Origin: Ophiosphaerella korrae
Taxonomy: Eukaryota; Ascomycota; Dothideomycetes; Pleosporales; Phaeosphaeriaceae
Assembly: GCA_028456385.1 (NCBI GenBank)
Contig: JALNQF010000009.1
Coordinates: 62,001 to 126,000, forward strand
Reading direction: 5' to 3'
Length of the DNA stretch: 64,000 bases
Below, in pieces: positions 22,400 to 31,496 of this stretch (position 1 is the stretch's first letter; the number at the start of each line of letters is the position of its first letter). The position numbers were made by a program, and so were the translations under genes. Under the pieces are notes generated by a model. The model had not been told where the DNA came from, ran no database searches, and saw nothing but the letters and a program-made list of their open reading frames with translations.

Positions 22400-23959
22400 G
22401 CCTCTACTACTACTATTTTAGCGCCTCTCCTCACGCCTCTCTTCTACAGCTATAGCCTCAGCATCTCTCTAAGCAATTAAATCTTCAGCCTCTACCTGCG
22501 ATAGGGTGCCGCCCTTCTAAAGCCGCTTTTTCTTTCGCTTTTTTCGCTTAGAGGCGGCGTTGTTAGCTTGCTCAAGCGTAACTATCCTAGCTTTAAGTAA
22601 CGTGTTAGTATAAACCTTAATTACTAACCCCTTTTTAACCTATAACACTATCTTAATAATAGATTTAGGTAATAAGCTCTTATAGGCCCTTATCCGCTTT
22701 AATATTAGAGTAGTTTAAGCCTCTAACTCTTACGCGTTGCTTAGTGTTTTTAGCTACCAAGTAGTAGGCCCTAGTAGTAGTAGAGTTAGCGTACGAGGCT
22801 TTACTTCAAGCCTTAATATTACTACCTCTAAATCTAGTAGTACTAAGCTAGTTGCTCTAAAGCTAGATTAGATATTATCTTTTAAGAACAACCTCTTAAA
22901 TACTAGCTTAAAGGTATTAAGAAAGGCTCTTTTATTAATATAGTTAATACCGCAGTTTACTAAGGCCCTAACTTCCTACTTATACGCCTACTTTAATAGC
23001 GCAAAGTAACCTATATTAAGTAGCTAGAGGATATAGGAGGCGTAAAGAGGTATATAGAGAGTAATAATCTTATTCTCTTTATAAAGGGTCTAAAAAGCAA
23101 GCGACTTATAGCTCTTATAGCTATTAATAATTAGTAGCTAGTAACTACCTACTATATAGGCGTTAGTATACTAGATAAAGTGTTTTAACTACTTAAGACT
23201 AAGCTTATTTATAGTCTAGCTATTACTACTAACGCCTATCTGCTAATTAGGAGGGTTGTAATACTAGGCCTAGTTGTAGTTCTTTGCCTTAAAGATTAGG
23301 AAAGGTAGGATAACCTAGCTAGTAGCGCTAATTGCCGAAATCAACGTTGCCTACTCCTAGTTGCCTAGCTAGACTCTAATTAGCTTAAGGCGTCTCTTAG
23401 ACGCTGTAACTACTTTAACAGACCCTCTAACGCCTATTTAGAAGCTAGTCTCGTCAAAGTTATAGGTATCTTTGTCTAGGATACTATACTTAGCTTTAAC
23501 GTTGCGTACAAGGTTAAACTAGGAACTAATAATAGCTAGATTGCTGCACAGGACTCTCTAGTAATCGCGCTACTAAGTTATCTAAGATTTAACCTCTAGC
23601 CTCCAGCGAACTAGGTTCTTAGCCTATTTCTTGCTAACCTTACTACCGCTACAGGTAGCTAGCAGTTGGTTAGCTATATACCGTACGTAGCTAAGCGTAG
23701 GGGCGAATCCTCGCGCATTAAGCTTCCTTATATACTGTATTATTGTATCCTCCTCGTGCTTTAAGAGCTTTGCTAAGTTAGGGTAGATATCGCGTCGTAA
23801 AGTAGTTCCAGCGCGTCGATCGCGGAAAGTCCTTCGAGGGACATTGTAGTTTGAAGCAGCGCGTCGCTCACTTAACAACGCGTCAGATTTCATTGCTTGT
23901 ATAGCTAGGATTATCCTATCTTCATAGGAAAGCAATTCAAGATCAGGTTGTTGAGACAT
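22400..23959 (-). pseudogene. pogo/Fot transposase, RIP-degraded
   Basis: The start ATG at 23959 opens a clean 111-codon stretch (23959-23624) with the helix-turn-helix DNA-binding region: EDRIILAIQAMKS, RRAASNYNVPRRTFRDRRAG, then the second HTH part with FAPTLSYVRYIANQLL. After about 23620 the frame is riddled with stops, yet homology continues: TYNFDETSF around 23440-23465 is the first catalytic Asp of the DDE domain, followed by a stop where Gln is expected, then VVTASKRR and V*LGN*E*. Stops sit mainly at former CAA/CAG codons, the footprint of RIP. The protein cannot be made in full. Confidence 0.82.
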
Positions 23960-23995
23960 AGTAGTAGAGGTTTAGAGAGTTGTAGTCTTGGCAGA

Positions 23996-24039
23996 GGTGG
24001 GCGTTTCGCTTGCCCGGGTGGTTCGCTTGCCGCTCACGT
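23996..24039 (-). repeat. right terminal inverted repeat
   Basis: 44 bp ending CCGCTCACGT, the inverted copy of 22201-22244. Confidence 0.92.
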
Positions 24040-24638
24040 TAGTTGTAAACGATGAGGTGTTAATCTCGTGTTGGGAGGCCCGTGCGAAAATATTCCAAAC
24101 TTATGGCCTAGCACTGTATCTAGCTCTACTAGAGGCTCCCTGGGTAGCTTGCACGCCGAGTAACATACGTGAGCTAGAGGCTCAGTTAACGCTTATACGT
24201 GAACGCGTACGCCGGCATAAGAGCTCGTCGCCAGCACCGATTATTGACGCAATCAATTAACTCAAAAAGGGAGCTTATAGAATGATGCTGTTAGCTAAGT
24301 TGATGCGCGATTAGACCTCCAGTCTGGAGAGAGCCAATAAGGCAGCTAGTAAGCGTAAATTGCGGATTCAGAAGCACAGGACCTTGACAAAGGGCCAAAG
24401 GATATAATTACTTAACTAGAGGCTGATTACTAGATTGATTGTGAGCAGCGCCAGAGTAGGCGGCATTCAGGCTCGAGTCAACTTACGTATAAGAAAGATA
24501 AAGAAGCTACTACTTGATTTGTTATATGAGTATATACTCTCTACTCTAATATTTCGCTGAGTTGTACGCTCAAAGAGGTGCGCAAAGTTGGTGGGGTGGC
24601 TAGTTCGCTTATGTGGCCAGCTCGCTTGTAAACCACGT
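24040..24638 (+). mobile_element. 3' remnant of a second pogo/Fot-type element
   Basis: Plus-strand frame from about 24042 contains TPSNIRELEAQLTLIRERV and RRHKSSSPAPIIDAI, a C-terminal block typical of Fot-like transposases, then stops but continuing similarity (LKKGAY, LERANKAASKRKLRIQKHRTL). The segment ends at 24638 with ACCACGT. Its inverted reading (ACGTGG..CAAGCGAGC..AAGCGAACTAGCCACC) resembles the repeat of the first element and looks like a diverged terminal repeat. The 5' part of this second element is not visible upstream of 22199, so it was already truncated or too decayed when the first element landed in it. Confidence 0.62.
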
Positions 24639-25095
24639 TGAAGAATCTTCGATGCCCGTCCTTTTTAGCCCCCTTTGAAACGCCGGCGTCGGAACGTCCG
24701 TGGATGATCGACATAGTGCAATGCGGGCTTGCAATGGCTGTGAAGTATACTCACATTAGTGATGACTTTCTAGTATCTCACGCCAAGAGATATTGGGATC
24801 CGGGGTTTAATCCAAAGCCCTTGCAAGTATCTCAATTTTTAGCAGGGGGCCTAAAGGTGATACATACGTAATGCAGATTATTTCCAGGAATGTGAGGACT
24901 AAATATGCAGTTACGATTCACCGGTGGAGACATCATGTTAGGATCGCTCGCCACGGGTATGACAGCGGCGTACATTAAAATGTTAGCCAGGTGCATGGGA
25001 CCCTCTGGATACCACACATCGGATCGCCTGTCGTTCGTACAATCCTTTGTCTGCCTTCCCTACCGCTTAACGTTCTAAGGAGCAAAATAGCGCAC
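24639..25095. other. intergenic, upstream of the Zn2Cys6 gene
   Basis: No gene is recognised. This is the likely promoter of the regulator starting at 25096, directly abutting transposon debris. Confidence 0.45.
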
Positions 25096-26511
25096 ATGTG
25101 TGATGAGACTAACCGGGCAACACTTCGCACATCGTGCGAGCGGTGTCGTACGCAAAAGCTGCGATGCATTTCCTCTCCCAAATCAGCGGTTGGTGCACCC
25201 TGTCTGCGCTGTGTGAAAGCAAAACTGTCGGATTCGTGCGTCTTCAACTCTCGATCAAAAACAGGGCGCGGTGCTGGGCGCAGCCGAAAGGTCTCAGATA
25301 GTGGAGAAGGCTCTCCGAGGAAAGACAAAGAAACGCCAACGTCTTCTTTACCCGGCATGAGCACATTCACTCTTGCAAACGTCGGCCCTGCCTTCGCCGA
25401 ACCGCCAGACCCAGATCACCCGACAGGGCTGCCGACTGAGGATACCCTACCCATGCTTGATCTGGACAACAATTCGCTAAATTCTGCTGCGATCAGTATC
25501 GAAAGCAGTATTTCGGATTTTTGGCAAGATAACACGACAGCGTTGGACATGTTTTCCCTGGGTGATTTTCTGGATCATTCTCCCACACTTCTCACTGACT
25601 TGGACAAGTATGGTTCTATGGACGAGGCAGGTATCCATCCGCAACAAACTGATCTCATAAATGGCGATAGGGTGTTGTTTCCGATGGAAAATACTGCACA
25701 CTCGGACTTCCAGGGCTCGACCTCATCGCCTTCAAATACCGCACCCCCTGGCCATCCTGAACTGAACATGTTCTCTGAAGACCGACCCGATCCACTTGTA
25801 CATTTTATCGTCCTTCTGGCTGAGATGTCTTCCTACGAGGGCAGACTATCGAAACTCTCTGGCAGCATGTTCCACGATTATCCAATTGGTGATGTAATCT
25901 TTCTTTCCCATCGCTTCAACAACATCCTCCTCGACAATAACCGCAACACTTCCGCCGACTCCACATCACGCATGAGCACACCAGCTTTTCTACTTAGCGT
26001 TTCATGCTTTATCAGTTTGGCTCGCATATACTCCGCTATTTTTGATCATCTGCGCGAGTACATTTTGCAAATACCTGAGGTGGAATCGACTCAAAATTTC
26101 GCCATTGCCGCGCATCCTCCATTGGGAGCAGATATACAACTTTACCGAGGGTTAAAGCTTCGCCAATTCCAATCCATTTGTCTTTGCTCCAGCCGGGATC
26201 CTGTGAAAAAGGCAGTGTCTATGTTACTTGATACACTACGTTCTGTCGAGGGACTACTAGGCCTTCCAGCGGATTTGGGGATTGTAGACCCTCCGGGTAC
26301 AGAAGGGCAAATTGAACAAACTTCGGCTACGGACACGAAAGACATGGAGAACATAGCATTAGCGGAAGGCTCTATGGGCTTATTGGCTCATGGTAGCTTG
26401 TACAAGACGGTCAAAAAGCAGGCAATCCAACTACGAGGGAAAATAAAAGCAGCACGCAAGCTGTTAAATGAGCTTTACAAACATGGATCTCCTGTTCCAC
26501 CAAACTTATGA
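25096..26511 (+). CDS. Zn2Cys6 transcription factor, AflR-like
   Basis: Fungal binuclear-zinc regulator, single exon, 471 residues. ATG at 25096 is chosen because the frame before it has no ATG. The cluster sits at residues about 13-46 with spacing C-X2-C-X6-C-X11-C-X2-C-X8-C (CERCRTQKLRC, PCLRCVKAK). A basic stretch (RSKTGRGAGRSRK) follows, then a Ser/Thr/Pro-rich acidic middle with likely activation function. The C-terminal half (HFIVLLAEMSSYEGRLSKL, FLLSVSCFISLARIYSAIF, a LRSVEGLLGLP segment) resembles the AflR-type region common in pathway-specific regulators. It is intact and lies inside the accessory block, so it is a candidate regulator of the NRPS/P5CR/MFS genes (inference). Confidence 0.85.
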   Translation: MCDETNRATLRTSCERCRTQKLRCISSPKSAVGAPCLRCVKAKLSDSCVFNSRSKTGRGAGRSRKVSDSGEGSPRKDKETPTSSLPGMSTFTLANVGPAFAEPPDPDHPTGLPTEDTLPMLDLDNNSLNSAAISIESSISDFWQDNTTALDMFSLGDFLDHSPTLLTDLDKYGSMDEAGIHPQQTDLINGDRVLFPMENTAHSDFQGSTSSPSNTAPPGHPELNMFSEDRPDPLVHFIVLLAEMSSYEGRLSKLSGSMFHDYPIGDVIFLSHRFNNILLDNNRNTSADSTSRMSTPAFLLSVSCFISLARIYSAIFDHLREYILQIPEVESTQNFAIAAHPPLGADIQLYRGLKLRQFQSICLCSSRDPVKKAVSMLLDTLRSVEGLLGLPADLGIVDPPGTEGQIEQTSATDTKDMENIALAEGSMGLLAHGSLYKTVKKQAIQLRGKIKAARKLLNELYKHGSPVPPNL

Positions 26512-26942
26512 TCGGGTTAATAGATTCGTTGAAGTTGATACGTTATCCAGTTCGTCGAATTTGCCGAAATACTTTGTAGACCTTTCTGCACATCGATAAA
26601 TTAGAGAGAGATGTGATTGAGATTGAAAAATATACTTTCCGTAGTCAACCTATCTAAAATCCGTTTACCAAGTGTAACTACGAGACCTCTCAGGTAGGAT
26701 GAAATACCCGAATTTAAGCCGAACACACATCATAACCATCAAGACACTTATATGTGGATATAATCAAAAGCCATACAACAAAGAAAGGCAAGGTATGGAT
26801 CATTTCCCAATTTTCAGTAGCTCTAGGTATTTTTTCGGACAAATAGTGACCAAATACGCAGTGTTTGGGACAGTGTGCATACTTGGTGAAGTTTGGCTTA
26901 AATCTGAGTATTTCATCCGACCGAGACACATAGCTGAACTAT
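26512..26942. other. intergenic, downstream of the regulator
   Basis: No gene is recognised in these 430 bp; AT-rich with short spurious frames. Confidence 0.5.
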
Positions 26943-27077
26943 GGTGTAGGCACGTCAGGTTGGATCCCTGAAGTGTGAAATATAAACTTCTACCAACCGG
27001 AGTTGCGATGATCTCAGCAATTCTGTTCGATCAAAATTTAGTTTTCGTTACAGAGATCCAACCTGCGTGCCTACACC
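26943..27077. repeat. short inverted repeat, MITE-like
   Basis: Arms of about 27-30 bp (GGTGTAGGCACGTCAGGTTG at 26943 and its near-complement ending CGTGCCTACACC at 27077) flank an 80-bp loop. The arms differ by a few bases and one indel. It could be a very small non-autonomous DNA element or a hairpin; no coding content. Confidence 0.55.
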
Positions 27078-27496
27078 CTGTATTATTCCCGGACATCCCC
27101 CGTTGCCAAGGCGGCAGTGTACGGGTGAGTTGATTCGTGCGCGCATCGGCGAAGCTTGTTCAAAAGATTGTCGATTTCTTTCGAATTTGGTATGAGAGCG
27201 AGCACGGACCGACTCATCCGCTCATCCATCATGGTTGGTGCGACGAGTAGGCCACGCAAGATCTGATCCACATTTCAGGCCATCCATGTGGGCCCCTGGC
27301 AGCCAGTCATATTCAGGAAAATGGTTAAGGCGCAGCGTCAAACTACCTAGAGCCCACCGGTAGCGGGTCGTGGAGCGTAGATTGTGGGTTTGGGAATCAA
27401 AATCGGACTATCCGTGCTGGCCCCATTGTTGAGGTCGCACCACTGTCCTTGTCATCTGCAGTACCAAGAATACCTACGATTGTAGGCTAACTGATA

Positions 27497-28147
27497 TACA
27501 CGCTGATGTGATCGGACCAAGAGGTGCTACGAAGGGTCTTGTTTTTATTTTGACATTTCCAGCTTCATCACTCAGACTCTTCAGGGTGCTGATATCTTCG
27601 CGCCAGGAAACGAAAAGCAGATGCACAAGAATTTCATGCCAGACCTGTTCAACGGCAACCCTGTGCCTGCCGAGTGAGATCTCCTGGACGCTGAGGAGAA
27701 GCAGAAGAAGCTCGGCGAGTGGCTCGGCAGCAACAATCTGGGAAGTGTTGCGGTTGCGCTACTGTACGTTCGGACTGCTCAAGCGGCGAAACCCTCAATT
27801 AAGTCATGGGCCATTCTCGGATATCGCTGGGGTGGTAGAGCTGTTGAGCTCGTTACCAGCTCGGATGCGGATATGCGAATCCATTTGCCGCTGCCGCTCA
27901 TCCAGCCAAGATCAACCCCAAGAGCGCGGATAAGATAACGGTGCCTTCTGCATTGCTAGCTTCATGTGAGGGCCCGGCCGACGGCGTCAAGGCATTCGAG
28001 AAAGTGGCCAACCAGGTCGATACATTCAAAGACTAGGTGCATGATTGGATGGCGGCACATGTCGACTTGTCTGACGCACACAAGAAGGCCGAGTACGCAA
28101 GAGACTACCCAACAGTCTTGGACTTATTTGGCGAACACTGGCAATGA
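27497..28147 (+). pseudogene. dienelactone hydrolase family pseudogene
   Basis: Homology runs in order through DVIGPRGATKGLVFI, then after a frameshift near 27551 DISSFITQTLQGADIF, HKNFMPDLFNGNPVPAE, a TGA stop at about 27678, KKLGEWLG, IKSWAILGYRWGG, a second frameshift near 27905, then KINPKSADKITVPSALLAS, FEKVANQVDTF, a TAG where Gln is expected, HDWMAAHVDLSDAHKKAEY and a final TGA at 28145. Family members carry a nucleophile Cys in G-x-C-W-G-G; here the codon at 27825-27827 is CGC (Arg). Two frameshifts, two stops and loss of the nucleophile make it dead. The intact ancestor would have hydrolysed a lactone or ester. Confidence 0.8.
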
Positions 28148-28451
28148 TTGCGCAAAGAGATTCATGGCTAGTACTACAGGTCTGAAATGAGGGCGGATTC
28201 CCGCCTTTAGCTTCGCGGCCAAGTTGACTATGGGGACGGTTCATGTAGAGATATATTTCCGGTTGGTCCGAAAAACATCGCTACAAACGTTCTGTACTAG
28301 ATACGTAAAATGAACTGCTCGGCAAGAAAGCTACATCGAGAAACCATCCGAGAATCAAAAAGTCTCCGATGACTGATGAATGCTGTTAGATATGCTCCTA
28401 ACACATGCTCCCATCAAGAGGAAAGCGACACCGTGATACACCGAGAATCCC
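28148..28451. other. intergenic, upstream of P5CR
   Basis: About 300 bp with no gene; probable promoter of the reductase gene starting at 28452. Confidence 0.45.
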
Positions 28452-29367
28452 ATGATGGAAGTCCCTCAACGAATGGTGATTGCCATAATAGGATGTGGTT
28501 CGTTTCCTCGTTCCGTTTCTTGTCACTCTCCAGCCACTTACATGACTAGGCAAGATGGGTATATCCATTATCCGTGGCTTTCGAACCCAGAAGGCACGAG
28601 TTCACTTCCTTGCTTGCGTTCACCGACCAGAGTCCGCAGTTCACCTCCACAGCGCTTTCGCTTCGGATGGAGGCATGGTTACCATCGTCGAAAATGACAA
28701 TGCTGGCGCTGCAGCCAAAGCTAAAGTCATTATTCTCGGATGTAAACCCGACGCGCTGCACCAGGTCCTAGGTTCACCGGGTATGGCAGAGGCGATCAAT
28801 GGAAAGCTGCTCATCAGTATCCTGGCGGAGACAAACGAGAGTCAGATTCGGAGCGCTCTGAGCAAAACCAATAATAGTGATGGCACCACGGAAATCATAT
28901 GTGCCATTCCAAATATTGCATCTACTATATCGCGCTCGATGACAGTCATTGCTTTGCCAGACTTCTCTCCAGTGTCACCCAAAGCTCAAAGCCTAGCGTC
29001 GGAAATCCTGTCAGCACTCGGATGGAGCGTACATATGCCCTCAGAGCAGGTCAACATTAGCAAAATATTGTGCGCCTCGGGTCCAGCCTATGTGAGTCTT
29101 GTGCTCGAGGCGCTTGCAGATGCAGCAATAGCACGTGGTGTAGCACGCTCCGATGCGCTCGAAATGGCTGCGCGCACAATGCAAGGCACCGCCGAGCTAA
29201 TTATGCAGGGTGAGTCTCCTGCTAGTGTAAGGAAACGAGTCTGTACACCAGGTGGGTGCTCAGCGCAAGGATTGAAACTACTAGAGAGGGCAGGCGTGGC
29301 CGGCACCTTCATTGAAGCTCTAAATGAGGCAGAGCAGGCTATTGGGCAGCTTAACCCGCGCCAATGA
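28452..29367 (+). CDS. pyrroline-5-carboxylate reductase, probable cluster paralogue
   Basis: NAD(P)H-dependent reductase of the P5CR family, which makes L-proline from pyrroline-5-carboxylate or reduces related cyclic imines. Two exons, 28452-28497 and 28550-29367; 287 residues. The intron splits the dinucleotide motif IIGCG/KMG and has a GTTCGT donor and ACTAG acceptor. Start could be either of two adjacent ATGs (28452, 28455). Motifs: Rossmann IIGCGKMGISIIRG, VIILGCKPDAL, CAIPNIAS, and the C-terminal P5CR signature covering ASGPAYVSLVLEALADAA, VRKRVCTPGGCSAQGLKLLE. Intact. Position between the regulator and the MFS/NRPS pair suggests it supplies proline or a reduced imine to a metabolite rather than being the housekeeping enzyme (inference). 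Confidence 0.87.
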
Positions 29368-29402
29368 ATTAGAAATAGGTGGCAACTACGCTTCTACAGA
29401 AT

Positions 29403-31175
29403 TCATAGCTGCTCCATTTCGTCCTGCTGTTCCACGTTTTCTCTTTCTAGCTGTTGACATAATTTACTCCTCCTCCTAAGTGACGCACCATACTTTAAAA
29501 ATACAAACGGCGCAGTTCCAAGCGCCATTGCAAGGCATCCGAGCAATGTTGAGGCCCATGCAATGCCAAGTCGATGATACATAGATTTCGTGGCAAAGGG
29601 TAGAACTACGGTTAAGAGGCTGCGTGAAATGCCAGAGGAGGCCATAACAGAGGCTGCGTAAGGCGTATATGCATCTGTAAGATAGTTGAGGAGTGCCATG
29701 AAGGTAATTCCAATGCCCATTCCAAATGTGATACCGGACAGCATGGGAATGATCCAGTGGCATTGTGGTCTTAATGTCCATCCCTAAACCGTAAACTCGT
29801 ATCAAGATCATTCATTTATGGGTACCGTAGGCACAGAAAAACTTACAAGCCAAAACAGCGACACAGCATACAAAGGTGCGCCAATACAAGCCAGCGGTAG
29901 CCTTCTATATTCCTCATTCAAGGCCCAATCGCGTCCTTCCTTTTTCGATTGTTCAAGATATTGGTCATACCAGACAAAGATGAATGTATCAAGGGCTGCG
30001 CCGACTCCGACTGGTCAACATCAGCGCAATGCTTATGAACAACAATCTCTCTTTCTTACTAGGGATGTACGCGAGGGAAGCGCTTGAGCCAAGTCCGTAT
30101 AATCCTGCACAAGCTTTGAGAAACTTCCCGCAATTGAGGGGATAATAGCCTACCTTGAAAGATGAGGGGATATGCTTCGAAGAACATGTAATAGATTGCG
30201 AACAGAAGCGCGAGGGATATGCAAGTAAAGAAGATGATAGGTTCGGAAAAAAGACGTATGGGCCGAATCATCACAACCGTAATCGCGTCCTTGACGCTCT
30301 TCCGTTCAACCTCGATCGCAGCATAAATATTAGCGTTCGAGTTCGATTGTCTTCGTAGTGACTGTGCGCGCCTCGCCAGTATCACAGGTGCATATGTTTC
30401 GAGGAGGAAATGAGTATACTAGGCTTGGGCGGAGAGTGCATGAGAGCGCAACATACCAGGTAGGAGGAGCAGCGATGGCCAGGTAACACCACATAAGATT
30501 AAGCTGATCCAAAACGTCCACCTCCAATTAAATAATGATGAATAGCCTGAGATAACTGGGCCGATTACAGGTCCGAGGTTCATAAACTGTAATAGAATCA
30601 ACACAGGTATGACGACAAGCAGAAGTTCACCTCACTGCAAGAAGAACAGTAATAGCTCGTCCACGGGTAAGCTTGTCATGATAAATATCCGCAAGCACTC
30701 CTCCAGCAATAGTATATGGAGCAGATGCGGCAACGCCTACTAGCAGGCGAAACACTAACAGTGATGGCCAATTGGGCGCGAGCGCGCAACCGATGGTGCA
30801 CGCCGTGTAGACCACAAAACATGGAATTAGGACTGTCTTTCTTCCAATGGTCTCACTCAAGGGAGCAAAGACAATTGGCCCGAAGACGTACCCAACAAGG
30901 AATAAAGAAATGGGAAGAGCAAGCTGCTCGTCAGATGAGAGGTCAAATTCGTCAGCAATGGACAGCATTGCTCCTGCTGGAAGCGACGAGCTGACCGTGC
31001 TATTAGTGATGGCAAGCAGACTGGTCAGCAGTACGAATAGTTTTTTCCTCTGTCGCGCAATTAGCAATAGTAATCTAGAAGTTCAATGGCCTGGACGAAC
31101 CGCGGTCCAGTTCTTAGGATCAGCCACATCGTTCGGAACGAATGTGAGGATGGATGTGGCTGCGTCAGGCAACAT
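29403..31175 (-). CDS. MFS transporter (DHA1-type), one splice acceptor defective
   Basis: Membrane exporter-type carrier. Seven exons: 31175-31101, 31049-30636, 30586-30457, 30399-30154, 30104-30060, 30010-29847 and 29783-29403; 484 residues if all are joined, normal for the family. Start ATG at 31175 is the first in frame. Motifs: DPKNW before helix 1, SETIGRKTVLIPCF after helix 2, GPVIGPVISGYSSLFNWRW, PETYAPVILARR in the central loop, and helices to the end. All introns have GT..AG except the third: homology demands exon 4 to begin at 30399, but the two bases before it read CG, not AG. An alternative uses a donor at GGT/GTTACC and acceptor at CCTAG, which keeps frame but alters four to six residues. 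So the gene is either damaged or cryptically spliced. It diverges from the NRPS gene. Confidence 0.8.
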
Positions 31176-31496
31176 TCTAGTTAGTTTCGGCCTGTTTTTG
31201 TTTGATCTGAGTGTTTGGGCTGGGCCAATGTCATGGTCTGAGTTCGCTTGGTTTTGAGGTGGTGAAATTTCGATGTTCGGAGCTCTGTTTCTGAAAATAT
31301 CATCTCTCCGAATATTCCTTGTCGCGATTGCGTCAACGAGCACATCAAATAAAGTCACCGATAAGGGAACATACCCGAATGACTATAGACACGTACATGA
31401 GAAATACTCATATTGAAACTCAAAAAGACTCTTGATGCTCGCGTCTTTCGCAAGGAACAACTGTCGAGCCTCAACAGCTAAGATAACAATCAAGCG
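31176..31496. promoter_or_regulatory. divergent promoter between MFS and NRPS
   Basis: The transporter and the NRPS start 322 bp apart on opposite strands, a usual layout for co-regulated cluster genes. No palindromic regulator site was confidently identified. Confidence 0.4.

Larger units (their letters stand above)
22201..24039 (-). mobile_element. Tc1/mariner, pogo/Fot-type DNA transposon, complete ends, dead transposase
   Basis: A 1839-bp element bounded by 44-bp terminal inverted repeats (22201-22244 and 23996-24039) that differ at one position, and flanked on both sides by TA (22199-22200 and 24040-24041), the target site of this superfamily. Size and ends fit Fot1/Molly-like elements of filamentous fungi. 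The single transposase gene runs on the minus strand. Most of the interior is a TA-rich sea of TAG/TAA/CTA words consistent with RIP (CpA to TpA). The element looks immobile by itself but retains good ends and could be moved by an active relative. Confidence 0.88.
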
